Part shown: positions 47,478-59,863 of the stretch, piece after piece
Numbering within the stretch: position 1 is the stretch's first letter
Layout of the letters: every line of letters begins with the position of its first letter
Source: Dendrobium chrysotoxum
Lineage: Eukaryota; Streptophyta; Magnoliopsida; Asparagales; Orchidaceae
Assembly (NCBI GenBank): GCA_019925795.1
Contig: CM034309.1
Span: 17,168,729-17,232,728 of the forward strand
DNA: 64,000 nt
Reading direction: 5' to 3'
The notes under the pieces: model-generated
Told to the model about the DNA's origin: nothing
Database searches by the model: none
The model's input: only the letters and a program-made list of their open reading frames with translations
Translations under genes and position numbers: made by a program

Positions 47478-49342
47478 TTGCAATCCAAGATCCTAAGCTT
47501 ATAATTTTGATGATAATAAATATTATTGGTTGCCTCCTTACATCTCCTAGCATTTATCTTTTATATCCTTTTTGTGTGTACTAATATTTCAAGTATATCA
47601 TATGCCAGTACAATAAGATTCAGAGCTCAAGATTGGATAGAATAGAATAATATTTTGTACGAGTCTGTATTTATATTTTCTTTATTTTATATTTCTTGAG
47701 TGAAAGTCATGTAAAAGGTGTATACTAACATAGCGACTTTGCACACACACTGGGGAGTGAACAAATTGAAGTTAAATTTTTTTTGAACTAATCGTATCGT
47801 ATGATTCAAATCATATTACATGACCATGTATGTAGAAAAACATTTAAAATAGCTAATGATGTAACTAATATTTTTAAATGAATCGTACTATACGAACTAG
47901 ATTATAATGTACGATCAATTTAACTAAGAAATCCTAGCCGCCAATAAAATTTAGGTATGTATTTTAATATTTAAAATTTAAACTGATCATATTATACGAA
48001 CACATTCATACTCTATGATATTCAAATTATTACCTAAATTATTCCTTATGATTAGTTTATCAAATCAATATTTATTTAATACAACAAATCATACAGTATG
48101 ATGTGGATCATACTAGATGATAGGCAGAGATGAAATTGGCCATCTCAAGGATCATCCTAGATAAAACCTTTATTTTTGAACTTATCATACAGTGCAATGT
48201 CAATTATTTGGATGAATGGTGGAGATGATTTCCAATCATTCTGAAGTTCATCCTGTATGAACTAAAGAATAATGAACTAATCATACTATAAATCCCTTGA
48301 TTGTATTGTACGATTGATATAAAGATACTTAAATAGTTCATACTAAAATTGGTCAAACCATACTGGATGAAATAGATTTTTGAACTAATCGTGCTATATG
48401 AATAGTTTTGACTAAATTGAAATTTTAGGGTTTTTTGGAAGCCTTGGACAAAAACATTTTTATTATTCTTTTGAAAAGTCTTTGGCTGTTGAAGGGATTC
48501 TAAGAGAGAGATTTGTGAAATCTTAGAACATTGGAGAAGGAAAAGGTGATGTTGTGAGAGTGGGAGAAATAGTGTGAGGGGATTCCACAAGGTTTCTCCA
48601 TACATCCTTGCACCTTGATTCTTCCAATGGCTTTGTTGATCTCTTAGGGTTACTCTAGGAAGAAAAGCTTCAAGGATAAAGATCATTGGGTTCTCTGCCT
48701 TCACCAAGAGGGTGAAAAAAATTCCTAGGTTCTCTGCCTTCACTAGGAGGGTGAAAAAGAATTCCTAGGTAGTTTGCCTTCATTAGGAGGGTAAAAAAGG
48801 ATTCCCAGGTTCTCTGCTTCACTAGGAGGGTGAAAAGGATTCTAATACTCTACCATACCGAGTTGGCGGAAGAGATTGATCTAAGGGCTTCTCTGCCTTC
48901 CTGTAGGGGTTAAAGGAGAGACACTAAGAGTTTAGTGCAATATCCGGAGAGGAGGACTCTAGGGAGTAGGCATAAGTTATTATTTGATCGAACCACGATA
49001 AAATTAGGTGTGTACGTTCTTATTTACCCAATTTTATTTTTTACAATTTACTTTACTAAAAATTCATGCCTTGAATGTTTTGATTGCTTTGGATTCATTC
49101 GGTAGAAAAATTAATTTCTTTATAACTTCATTTTTTGAGATAAAATTAAAATACAAAAATTGTATTTGACTTGCTTCCACATTGTGAGATTTCAATTTTA
49201 ATTTTATGTTTTAAATTTAACAATTAAGTTTTCAAAAAGGTTTTTTGAAAAAGAAAATTTTTAAGAAGAATACTAGTTCACCCCACTCTTGGTGAGCCTT
49301 GTGCAGTTCAACGAGGTTTAATAACCTCCCTTGAACTTTTTA
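47476..49342 (+). repeat. 5' LTR of copia B
   Basis: Starts TGTTGCAATCCAAG and ends ...TTGAACTTTTTA. It has GCACACACACTGGGGAG near 47740, decayed palindromes of the TCGTAC/GTACGA type (47790-48410), and about four leader hairpin repeats with TTCACC-AGGA-GGGTGAA stems (48689-48845). Length about 1867 bp. Confidence 0.9.
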
Positions 49343-49344
49343 AT

Positions 49345-49356
49345 TGTTATTAGAGC
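49345..49356 (+). other. Decayed primer-binding site of copia B
   Basis: TGTTATTAGAGC, which differs from TGGTATCAGAGC at two positions, two bases after the LTR end. Confidence 0.8.
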
Positions 49357-49400
49357 ATGGCTCATAATTAGTGATACAAAAGTCCCAAAGAAAAGATCAA

Positions 49401-51181
49401 ATGGTACATTTTGGAATTAGAAATATTGCAGAGGGTTATTCTATAACTCCTCTACTATTATTTGATAATATACCATTTGACTTTTAAAAAAGTTGCATAT
49501 TTACTTTTTTACAATTTATTGATTTTTGCATATGGCATATGATTCAAGACTTTTATTTTGCTCTGTTTAGATTTTTGAATGGCATAAAAATTGAAACACT
49601 ATTTAGTGAATGGAGTAATGAGGATAGAGATCTGGCATAACTTAATGTGAAATGTTTAAATTACTTTTTTTGTGCACTCAAATTCAAAGATTACATGAGG
49701 GTCTCTACTTGTAATACTAACAAAGAGATCTGGGATAGGTTATGCATCACTTATAAGGGTACTGGTGAAGTTAAATAATCTCGATTGAATATTAGTTTAT
49801 ATGATTATGAACTCTTTATTATGAAATCTAATGAGACTATCTCAAACATATACACTAGGTTTACCCAGATAGTGACATACATATATGCCCTAGGTAGAGA
49901 ACTATCAAACTCTAAGAAGGTCAACAAAATTTTATGTTGTCAACCTAGTAGCTATGATGCTAAAGTTACTGCCATATACGAATCTAAAGATTTGAATGTT
50001 TATTATATTTATAATTTGCTCAGCTCACTCATTACTTTCGAGCAAAGTGTTAGTCAAAGATTGCTTAATATAGGTGACAGAAAGAAGGATAGAGTAGTGG
50101 CATTAAAGGTCAATCATTCTAAGAGTGATAGCTATGTAATTGAAGAAGATGTCAACATAGTACTAATGATCCAACAATTCAAAAGCTTTATGAGGCAAAA
50201 GTAAAATGTCATCAACAATGAAACAAAGGTAAACCAGGTAGAAATTTCAATGTTTCATCTGACACTATTTGCTTTGAATGTAGGAAATCAGGACACTTAA
50301 AGTATTACTGCCCTAATTTAAAAACTCACCTGGCCAAGGGAAGGGTTAAGAGAAAGCAAACTTTAAAAAGGATAAGCAAAAGATATAAAGGCCTTTTGGG
50401 TAGACTTTGCCTCAGATTCATTAAAACATGAAATACAGGAGGTAAGTAACTTGTGTCTTATGGCAAATGATAGTCTTAATCATTTTGATCAAGAAGAGGT
50501 ATGTCAATTGTCCTATGATGACCCCTTTATTTTTAAAAAAAAAATCCATGATTTATATAAAAATTAAAGAAAATGCATGCTAGGTTGAACTTAAATTTTT
50601 TTGAATTAGAAAAAGAGGATGATAGTCATAAAGTTAAATATACTCTGTTAGATAAGGATCATACTTCTTTATTAAATGAATTTGATGAACTTAACAAGAA
50701 GCATGTTGAATTAATCAAAGCACATGAAACCTTGAAATCTGAGCATACTAATTTAGAAGAATCATACAAATAATTAAAAATACTTGCAATTGGATTAGAC
50801 TCTAGTGAGCATGCATTAATACTTGAAGTTGAAAGCTTAAAGAGTGAAAATGAGTTTTCAAAAGAAAAGGTTCATGCACTATAAAATAATATACCACCGC
50901 CTACACTAGCACAATGGTATAACCCCAAAACATAGCATGCAACTCATATCTCTAAAAGAAGGCACAACCACTCATAAAGGTTAGTGAATTCATTTCTAGG
51001 TGTTAGGTGCTATTCTCATGGAGTGGTAAGACACATTGCTTGTACTTGTACTATACATCATAGAACACATCTAGTATGGAGGCCTAAACTAAATGTATCA
51101 TAGCATAGCATGAATGTCATTCATCTACTAAAGCATAAGGAGGAACCCAAAATCACTTGGGTTCCCAAATCTAACCCTTGA
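49401..51181 (+). pseudogene. gag: gag of copia B (broken)
   Basis: Start ATG at 49401 aligns with copia A (MVHFGIRNIAEGYSIT). The UBN2-like N-terminal domain has a stop right after FDNIPFDF and further breaks; the best-preserved stretch is 49785-50204. A CCHC knuckle (CFECRKSGHLKYYC) is at about 50270-50311. A coiled-coil-like charged part follows at 50573-50773. The second knuckle near 51005-51050 has a His for the second Cys (CYSHGVVRHIAC). It ends with TGA at 51179-51181, after WVPKSNP. Pol continues in the same frame after this stop, the arrangement known for SIRE1-like elements. Confidence 0.85.
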
Positions 51182-53203
51182 TTGACATTATAGGGGTGCT
51201 CTCACAAAAGACCTAGTGACATCATGTGGTACATGGACAACAGATGCTTAAGACACATAACTGGATACTTAAAGTAAATCATCACGTTGGAGGCCAGGAT
51301 AGGAGGTAAGGTAACACTATGAGATAACACCACTAGGAGAGTGGTGGGTTCAAGTATGATTGGTAACTCAAAGAAGTTTATCATTAAAAATGGTTTGATA
51401 GTCAACAGTTTGACACATAACTTGCTTAGTATTAGTCAATTATATGATAAATTTTTTGATATTAAATTTCTATCTACTAAGTGTTTGATTAGCTTAAATA
51501 GAAATATTATTTTAGAAGGAAAAAATATACAATATTTGCATGCTTGACTTAAATTGTGTTGATTATTTGAATTCCTTATGTTTAAAAACTATTATTGATG
51601 AATCCTTTTTATAGCATAGGCGACTATATCATGCAAGCATGAAAACCCTTAGGAAGATCACCAAGAAAGACTTAGTTAAAGGTATACCAAAGCTAGATTT
51701 CTCTAAGCACCACCTTTGTGATGCCTGCTAACTAGGAAAACAATTCAAATCATCATTTCATTCCATTCAGGACATCATCACCTATAGGCCACTAGAAATC
51801 CTGCAGATGGACTTGTTTGGGTATGTTAGTACAACCAGGTAAGGAGGAAAAAATTTATGGATATATAATTATTGATGATTTCTCTAGATTCACCTAGGAT
51901 AGATTCTTATCTCATAAAAGTGAATTGTTTGATGAATTTAAAATATTCTCTACTTAGATTCAAAGAAAGTTAGGATGTGAAATAACTACTATTCATAGTG
52001 AACATGATGGAAAATTTGAGAATGATAAGTTTGAATCATATTATAACGAGCTAGGAATAGAATATAATTTTTTAACCCCTAAAACGCCTTAAAAGAATAG
52101 GCAAACTTAAAGAAAGAATATAACTTTAGTAGAAGCTGTTAGGGCTATATTTGCTGAAAATTCTATCTCTATGTATATTTGGGAAAAATCAATGAATACT
52201 TCCTGTTATGTTCTAAATAAGGTTAATGTTAGATCCAAATTCAATAAGACACCCTATGAGTTTCTTAAGCATAGGATGCCCAATCTTTCACATCTTCATG
52301 TCTTTAGGTGTAAAAACTTCATTCTTATTAATGGAAAATCTCCTTTAGGTAAATTTCATCCCAAGTCTAATGAAGGAGTCTTCTTAGATTATTCTTCTGT
52401 AGGTAAAGACTATTTAATCTTTAATAAGAGGACCTTAGTTGTGAAGAGTTAACTCATATGGTATTTAATGAATCAGATAGATTTGGGGAGCCTTGGTTAG
52501 AAGAAGAAGAAGAAGATGTAGAAGTTATCCAAGGAATAGAATGTATTGATTTAGGAAATAAAGAAGAACCTTAGGAGCCATTGCTTATAGAATGGAGATA
52601 TTCATCTAGTCAACCTAGAAAACTCATCTTAGGAGATCAATCTATAGGAGTCATAACTAGGCATGGACTTAGGAAGGATGTTAGTCATTCTACATTCATC
52701 TCTATGGTAGAACCCACTAGTATAGTTCAAGCCCTATCTCATGAATTCTGGATCCTAGTTATGCAAAAAGAGTTGAACCATTTTTTTTAGAAATGATGTA
52801 TAGGAGTTGGTTAGTAGACCTAAAGACTAGAGTGTTGAAGGAACTAAGTGGGTGTTCAAGAATAAGATGAAAGACTCTTTAGTAGTGATTAGAAAAAATA
52901 CCAAGTTAGAAGCTAAGGGGTATAATCATGTTAAAGGTCTTCATTTTGAGAAGATTTTTGCCCTTGTAGCCAGGTTAGAAGTCATTAGAGTTCTATTAAC
53001 ATTTACATATCTTAGAAGCTTCAAACTGTACTAGATGGATATTAAAAGTGCCTTTTTAATTAGGTTAATTAAGGAAGATGTCTATGTAGAACAACCCTCA
53101 GAATATAAAAATTCAACATTTCTTAATCAAGTTTATAAACTAAAAGGCATTATATGAATTAAAACAAGCTCCTGGAGTTTGGTATAAGAGGCTTAACACT
53201 TTC
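51182..53203 (+). pseudogene. pol: pol of copia B, first part (protease, integrase, RT start)
   Basis: A protease remnant at about 51218-51265 (MWYMDNRCLRHITG) has the D-S-G triad changed to D-N-R. The integrase zinc finger is at 51611-51735. The integrase core follows, with the second Asp changed (IHSEHDG, near 51990). The integrase tail (KTPYEFL, SHLHVFRC) lies at 52171-52452. RT starts near 52700 (EFWILVMQKELN, GTKWVFKNKM, VARLEVIRVLL), with MDIKSAFL near 53035. The reading is cut at 53203 by the solo LTR F and resumes at 54702. Many in-frame stops are present; it is not functional. Confidence 0.88.
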
Positions 53204-54696
53204 TGTTATGACTCAGGCTCACGAGTTCTTATTTTGATGATAACAAATATTGTGGCTCACATCTCCTAATATTTGGAATGTATATTTATTTATGTGTATA
53301 CTAACATTTCAGGAAACAGCATGCACCATCCAACAAAGAATTAAGGCTCAAGAACAGGTAGAATAGGTTATGATGTGTGATTCTTGTAATTCTCATTTGA
53401 TGTACTTTTTAATTTTTTGAGTCAAGTCCTGTAAGGGTGTATACTTGCTTGTGATCATGTACACACATTCTCAGGGGGAGTAAGATCTGTCAAAACCAGA
53501 AGTTTAACTTTTGAATAAATCATACTGGATGATTTTAGATCATCTAGGACGATCTATTCATTAAACTAATCATCCTGGATGATATTTATATCATCCTGGA
53601 TGATCCCATATGATCTCAAAACTCTAGCCACCATAATAATTTAGGCAAGATTTTAAGTTCAGTTTTTGGTCTAATCGTCCAGGACGATCCATATTGTACT
53701 GGATAATCTATGATAATGTTGCCTAAATTAATCCTATGATTAGTCAATTAAATCTACTTAATTTAATATTCTAATCATTGTAGATGATCTTATAATCATC
53801 CTTGATGATTAGTACAAATTTGAACATATCGTCCAGGTGATCATCCTGGATTATCAGGTCAAATTCTGCAGATCATCCTGGATGATCCTGTGATCGTCCT
53901 GGATGATTTTAGCGGTAGAATTGAGTTTTTAGGGTTTTCTGAAGCCGTCTTTTGGAGCACATCGTCCTGGACGATCCTGCGATCGTCCTGGATGATCTTT
54001 GCCGCCAGAATTGATTTGGAAGGGTTTTTGGAACTCTCTTTTTAAGCTTTCTCAAGGCACTTGATAGGTGTCTTTGGCAGCCATTGAGGCTTCATTTCTT
54101 TTGGAGAAAACTTGAAGAGAGAGCTTGAAAGGGAGAGAGGAAAGGGTGGAGTTTGAGAGGGAGAAGAGCCTTGGAAGGGGGATTTTCGAGGGAGTGTGAG
54201 GGGGTTCTCATGATTGGTCCGGTAAGCTTGCACCTAAGTACCATCGGATTCAAGGGTCGTCTCGAGGAAAGTTTTGGGAAGAAGAAGATCTCTTTGGTGT
54301 CGAAGGACCCAGCTACTCCGCCGCACCGGGGAAGGTGGAAATGATTTTGTAAGGGCATTTTTCACCTAGCTGTGGGGGCTAAAGGAGAGTCACTAAAGGT
54401 GTAGTGCAATACTCAGAGGGTGCCTCCGAGGAGTGGACGTAGGTCAGGTTGGACCGAAACACTATAAATATGGTGTGTTCTTTCTGATTATTTTCTACAT
54501 TTTATTTTACTGTGATTAACTACTTGGGTGAAATCTATGATTGATCTTTTTATTATTGATTTAATTTGTTTCTGCTCCAAGATATAAAAAGATTTTTTCT
54601 TTTTATTTAAAGAAGTTTTTAAATATCCAATTCACCCCCCTCTTGGTTAGCCTTGGGACTAGTTCACAAGGGCTTAACATCCCTATCAAACTTTCA
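53204..54696 (+). mobile_element. Solo LTR F nested in copia B, target duplication CTTTC
   Basis: Starts TGTTATGACTCAGG and ends ...CTATCAAACTTTCA, with CTTTC on both sides (53199-53203 and 54697-54701). There is no internal sequence, so one LTR remains after recombination. It contains CAGGGGGAG (53473), well-kept doublets of TCGTCCTGGACGA type (for example about 53960-53995), a TATA-like stretch near 54040 and the GGTCAGGTTGGACC/CACTATAAA block near 54442-54470. Length 1493 bp. It is better preserved than B itself. Confidence 0.93.
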
Positions 54697-54701
54697 CTTT
54701 C

Positions 54702-55732
54702 CTCATAGATCGATCCTTTTTTAAGGGTAGTGTAGATACCACTCTATTCTTAAGAAAATAGGAGATGATTTACTCATTATTCAAATTTATGTAGATGATA
54801 TATTATTTGGTTCTATAAATAAAAATCTTTGTGATGAAATTTTCAAACCTATGAGTAAAGAATTTGAGATGAGTATAATGGGAGAGTTTACATACTTTCT
54901 TGGATTTAGTGTTAAGCAAAGAGATGATGGAACCTTCCTTAGTCAAAGAAAATATGTTAAGGAGATCCTAAAGAAGTATGAGATGGAAGGTGCTAAGGCA
55001 ATAAATACACTCATGAGCTCTACAATTCAATTAGATAAAGATACAAGTGGAAAATCAGTGGATCAGAAATAATATAGGGAATAATAAGATCACTTCTATA
55101 TTTGACTGCTAGTCGACTTGATATATAATTTAGTGTATGTCTTTGTGCTAGATTCTAAGTTGATCCTAAGGAATCCCATATGATAGCAATTAAGAGAATT
55201 CTTAGATACCTTCAAGGCACCCAAAACTTAGGTATTTGGTATCTTAGGTATAACTCTTCCTTTGAAATCATAGGACTTTTAGACTCAAAATTTACAGGGT
55301 GTAGGATATATAGGAAAAGTAGCTCAGGAACTTGCCAATTCATAGAACAACCATTAGTTTCTTGATCTAGTAAGAAGTAATATTATGTAGCCTTATGCAC
55401 CACTGAGGTGGAATTCATAGCTGTAGGAAGCTGTGTTGCTCAAGTCTTATGGTTAAAGCAACATATCCTAGATCTTGGACTATTTGTTGAAACTATTCCT
55501 TTGTGACAACACTGGTACCATCTGCATTTCTAAAAATCTAATTCAACACTCCAGTACTAAGAGTATAGATATTAGATATCATTTTATTAGAGATCATATA
55601 GCTAAAAGAGATATAGAACTGCATCATGTAGCCATTAAAAATTACTTGGTAGACATTTTCACCAAACCCCTAAAATTTGACACCTTTAGCACACTGATGA
55701 CTAGACTAGGTGTTATTGATATTCATGCTTGA
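54702..55732 (+). pseudogene. pol: pol of copia B, second part (RT end and RNase H)
   Basis: Resumes exactly where the RT was cut. The YVDD box lies at about 54788-54802 (IYVDDILFGS). SKEFEMSIMGEFTYFLGF follows, and then RNase H (GCRIYRKSSSGTCQF, CDNTGTICISKN, ending in GVIDIHA and TGA at 55730-55732). Stops near 55070, 55158, 55366 and 55505 break it. Confidence 0.88.
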
Positions 55733-56424
55733 CTCAGGACCAAAGTGAAATCAACTTCAAGTATGATTAAGTGTGTATTTTTCCTATGTGTTTTATTTCT
55801 TGTTTTTGTTTTTACTTCTTGTTATTTATTTTTGATTTGTTCATTTGATTTTGTTATTAATAAAAGCTCCCTGATCTTCACACATCATACATTTGAAAAT
55901 AAAAAATAAATATTAGAAAATAAAAAAATTACTCATGTCATATTATATAAACCTCATTCTTACTGTATGAACAGTACACCTCTACACATCCTCACTACCC
56001 CAGATCTAACCAATAAAAGGTGACTATACTATACGACCACCTCTTCACCCAGTATGATCCACATGTTAGTGATCATTGGATTTTTAATTAGCATGTACAA
56101 AACTTTGACACATCATCGTACGGTATGAACATCTGTTTGTCATGTATGAGCTGTTAGTGAAAAAGTCATCTAGATGACTCCTCGAAATAAATGCCTTTTA
56201 TGAAGATCATCTAATAAGTCCTGATTGTCTTGTATGATTTGATCACCTTTTTTTACAGATTATCTAGATGAATTAAATTCCTCTGATCGTATTGTATGAT
56301 ACTCAATTGTATTGTATGATATATTGAAAATTCTGTAAATAGGAGGGATATCTAAAGTTGAACTCACGAAGCATTCGAACCCTCTTCTCCTATTTCCTTC
56401 AAGTACCACTTCTAAATATTCCTT
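55733..56424 (+). promoter_or_regulatory. Post-pol spacer of copia B with decayed internal palindrome array
   Basis: From about 55950 to 56330 there are decayed ATCGTAC/GTATGAT words (for example ATCGTATTGTATGAT at 56287), followed by a TATA-like TGTAAATAGG near 56334 and the ORF start at 56425. Same layout as in copia C, but the spacer is shorter (692 versus 1790 bp) because the small-palindrome repeat region is absent. Confidence 0.5.
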
Positions 56425-57540
56425 ATGGTTTGTGGCAAATGAGCCCATAGACTGCTTTAGGGTAGTTCCTCTCATCGTCCTGTTAATAATCGCTTCTAAA
56501 CACTCAATGATGAAGTTGTCTATCATCATTTCAAAGAGGCCCACATCACACCCTCATGCATCCTACACCAAACCACTCTTAGTTATCAGGTTATGGATCT
56601 CTTCGACTCAACCACTCTGCAATTCCTTCTGACCCTCGCATTCGCTTTTAACTCTGAACTTCTATTTTAATTTTTTTGTGAGTCTTAGAGTAAGTAGATT
56701 TTTCCTCCATGACCACATATGTATGTAGCCGTCCTGTAGAGATTACCAAATAGGACCTTACTAAACATCTTCATTTATCCACTGAAGGGGTTCATCCCCA
56801 TAACTTAGCCTCTAGGACTGACTATGATTGGACCACTGTCAATATGACTCTTAGAAATTATCCTCTAAATCAACATCAATCTATTATCCAATTACTCACA
56901 CAAAATGTATGTATCATCCAACATATTCTTCAAACATCGATCCTTTCTATGGTTGGAGATCAAGTAAATATCACTCCTCTTCTATCAGTCATCACCTACC
57001 TAATCATGTTTAGCATTGTATTTTATGAGTCTCAAATGATCATTTGTTACTTTCAAAACCTTACTTCCCTTTGCCTATGCTCCACCTGACATAAGCATAA
57101 CTTTTCATTAGGAAATCTTGTAGCCTATGTATTGGATCAGAAGTATAAACTTTAGTATCCATCACTAGCTAAGATGTTCCTAGCCTTCTACTCAAATGGG
57201 TCCTTTCACATTTTCTTACATCGTCACCACGATAAATAGTCAGAAGAAGCGCATGAGTTTGATGAAGCAGGGGGAGAAGCACCAACACCACCACCACCTC
57301 CACCACCAGCCCCAGCTGTAGCACCTACTCATGAGTTCCATGCCTATGACTCAATTATAGAATGCCTAGACCATCTGGAGTTACAGTAAGCCCAACAGTA
57401 TCAAGAGTCTGCTCAACATTGAGCGTGGCTTCAGCATCAACATGAGTTGTATTAGCAGCAGTATCAAGAGCTTCAACAACTATATTAACAGCATTAAGAA
57501 CTACTCCAGTAGCACCACCAGTAATTCCAGTAGAAGTGTA
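56425..57540 (+). pseudogene. Post-pol ORF (ORF3) of copia B, broken
   Basis: Homologous to the copia C ORF from the first codon. Best-kept part is 56844-57000, where DWTTVNMTLR and VNITPLLS match DWTQVNTVLR and INITPVLS of C. The C-terminal part is Pro-rich (PTPPPPPPPAPA, about 57280-57320) and then Gln-rich. At least five stops interrupt it. Function unknown; it sits where envelope-like ORFs occur in Sireviruses. The open frame 57442-57843 is in another frame and is not the product. Confidence 0.62.
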
Positions 57541-57715
57541 AGGAAGATCGTTCCAAGTTTATTGAATAATTCTCTTCCCATCACTAGTTCTTCCAGCCAC
57601 CTCCACCACCACTTGATCAGTGGCCCTCCTACTTTTAGTTATGTGTTCTATTTTTTTTATTTCCTATTTTGTTTTAGTTTTGTCTTTCTGATTATGTGTT
57701 TTCTCCATTTTGATA

Positions 57716-57988
57716 ATGTCAAAAGGGGGAGCAGGTTATTAGTTATTATTGTAACTATTTTTTTATGCATTCAATTTAGTTTTTATTTTCTATTTTTGTG
57801 TTATTTATTGCATTACTTTGTTATTTCATTATTAGAAATATAATATATAATTATAAAATAAAAATAAAAAAATGTTATTTTTCCCTTAATTTTAAATTTA
57901 TCACTTAGTGAGGGGGAGATTAGGAGGAAATAAAATATATCTTACAAATACAACCAAAAATATTTTTCATCATAAAAAAGGAGGAGAT
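57716..57988 (+). other. Polypurine tracts of copia B
   Basis: Three tracts: AAAAGGGGGAG near 57720, GAGGGGGAGA near 57909 and AAAAAAGGAGGAGA ending at 57987, next to the LTR. They are in the same order and have similar spacing to those in copia C. Confidence 0.8.
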
Positions 57989-59863
57989 TATTATAATCAA
58001 GGATCCCGAGCTGATGGTTTTAATAATAATTAATATTATTGGTTGTCTCCTTACTTCTCCTAGCATTTATCATGTATATTCATTTTTGTGTGTACTGATA
58101 TTTCAGGTACATCATACGCCAATGCAATAAGATTCAAGGCTCAAGATTGGGTAAAATAAGAGAATGTTTTGTAAGAGTATGCATTTTTATTTTCTTTATT
58201 TTATATTTCTTGAGTCAAAGTCTTGTAAAAGGTGTATGCTAACTTTGCGACTGTGCACACACACAAGAGAGTGAGAAAATTGAAGTTTAATTTTTTTAAA
58301 CTAATCATACTATATGATTAGGTATTCAAAAAATGTTTAAAATAACTAATTATGTAATTAAAATTTTTAAACAAATCATATTGTATGAACCAAATCGTAC
58401 TGTATGATCCATTTAACTCATAAACCCTAGTTGCCAATCAGATTTAGGTAAGTTTTATAATATTTGAAATCGAACTGATCATATTATACAAACCCATTCA
58501 TATTATATGATATTTAAATTATTATCTAAATTAATCTACATGATTAGTCAATCAAATCAAGATTTATTTAATATAGCAGATCGTACAACATGATATGGAT
58601 CATATTGGATGATAGACGGAGATGAAAATTGGCCATCCTAGGGATCATCCTAGACAAAACCTTGGTTTTTAAACTAATCATATAGTATAATGTCAATCGT
58701 TTGAATAAATGGTAGAGATGATTTCCAATAATCCCAGAGTTCATCTTGTATGATCTGAAGAATATTAAACTAATCACACCGTACAATCCCATGCTTGTAC
58801 TGTATGATTGATATAAAAAACTTGAATAGTTTGTATTAAAATTGGTCAAACTGTACTGGACAAAAGGGATTTTTGAACAAACCATACTATTTGATCCTCA
58901 ATTGTATTGTATGAATAGTTTCAGTTGAATTAAAATTTTAGTATTTTTTTGAAGCCTTGTATAAAAACTTTTATATTAGTCTTTTAAAAAGTCTTTAGCT
59001 ATTGATGGGATTCTGAGAGAGAGCTTTATGAGATCTTAGAGCATTAGAGAAGGATAAGGTGATGTTCTGAGAGAGGGAGAAGTAGTGTGAGGGGATTACA
59101 TATGGTTGCTCCAAATAGCCTTGCACCTTGATTCCTCTAGTGGCTTTGTTGATCTCTTCATATTGCTTTGGGGAGAAAATCTTTAAGGCTAAAGATTATC
59201 GGGTTCTTTGTCTTCACAAGGAGGGTGAAAAAGGATACCTAGGTTTTCTACCTTCACCAGGAGGGTGAAAAAGGATTCATAGGTTCTCTGCCTTCACTAA
59301 GAGGCTAAAAAATGATTCCCAGGTTTTCTATCTAATCAGGAGGATGAAAAGAGTTTCAATACTCTACCACACTGAGTTGGTGGAAGAGATTGATGTAAGG
59401 GCTTCTCTACATTGCTATGTGAGCTAAAGGATAAAAACTAAGAGTTTAGTGCAATACTCGAAGATGAGGACTCCGAGGAGTAGACGTAGGTCATTATTTG
59501 ACTGAACCACTATAAAATTTGGTGTGTTCATTCTTTATTTATGTATTTTTTATTTTCTATAATTTACTTTCCTACAAATTCATGCCGTGAATGTTTTGAT
59601 TTGTTTGGATTCATTCAGTATAAAAAATAAAATTCTTTATAACTTCATCTTTTAAGTTTTCTACTAAATTAAAATACAAAATTTATTTTTGACTTGCTTC
59701 TACATTGTGAGATTTTGATTTCAATTTTAAGTTTTAAAATTGGAAATTAGGTTTTCAAAAAGGTTTTTGAAAAAGAAATTTTTTAAGAAGAACACCAATT
59801 TACCCCCCGCTTGGTATGCCTTGGTCAATTCAACGAGGTTTAACAACCTCCCTTAAACTTTCA
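57989..59863 (+). repeat. 3' LTR of copia B
   Basis: Starts TATTATAATCAAGG (TG changed to TA) and ends CTTAAACTTTCA. It has leader hairpin repeats at 59201-59365 and decayed palindromes at 58300-58910. Length about 1875 bp. Confidence 0.9.

Larger units (their letters stand above)
47476..59863 (+). mobile_element. Copia B: full-length but decayed Sirevirus-type element with target duplication AGAGA
   Basis: Layout: 5' LTR 47476-49342, PBS, gag, pol, post-pol ORF, polypurine tracts, 3' LTR 57989-59863. AGAGA flanks both ends (47471-47475 and 59864-59868). The two LTRs differ at many sites (by eye around 15-20%), so the insertion is old. A solo LTR (F) is nested in pol. Stops are dense in every coding domain. 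Confidence 0.93.

Noticed and set aside
47257..47553. Ser-Leu repeat protein
   Set aside because: Translation of the (AG)40 run and G14; it crosses the LTR border.
48204..48743. 179-residue minus-strand open frame in the 5' LTR of copia B
   Set aside because: Antisense to the LTR palindromes and hairpins; the 3' LTR copy does not keep it.
57442..57843. Ser-rich 133-residue open frame as a separate gene
   Set aside because: Another frame over the Gln-rich tail of the post-pol ORF and the T-rich stretch before the polypurine tracts.
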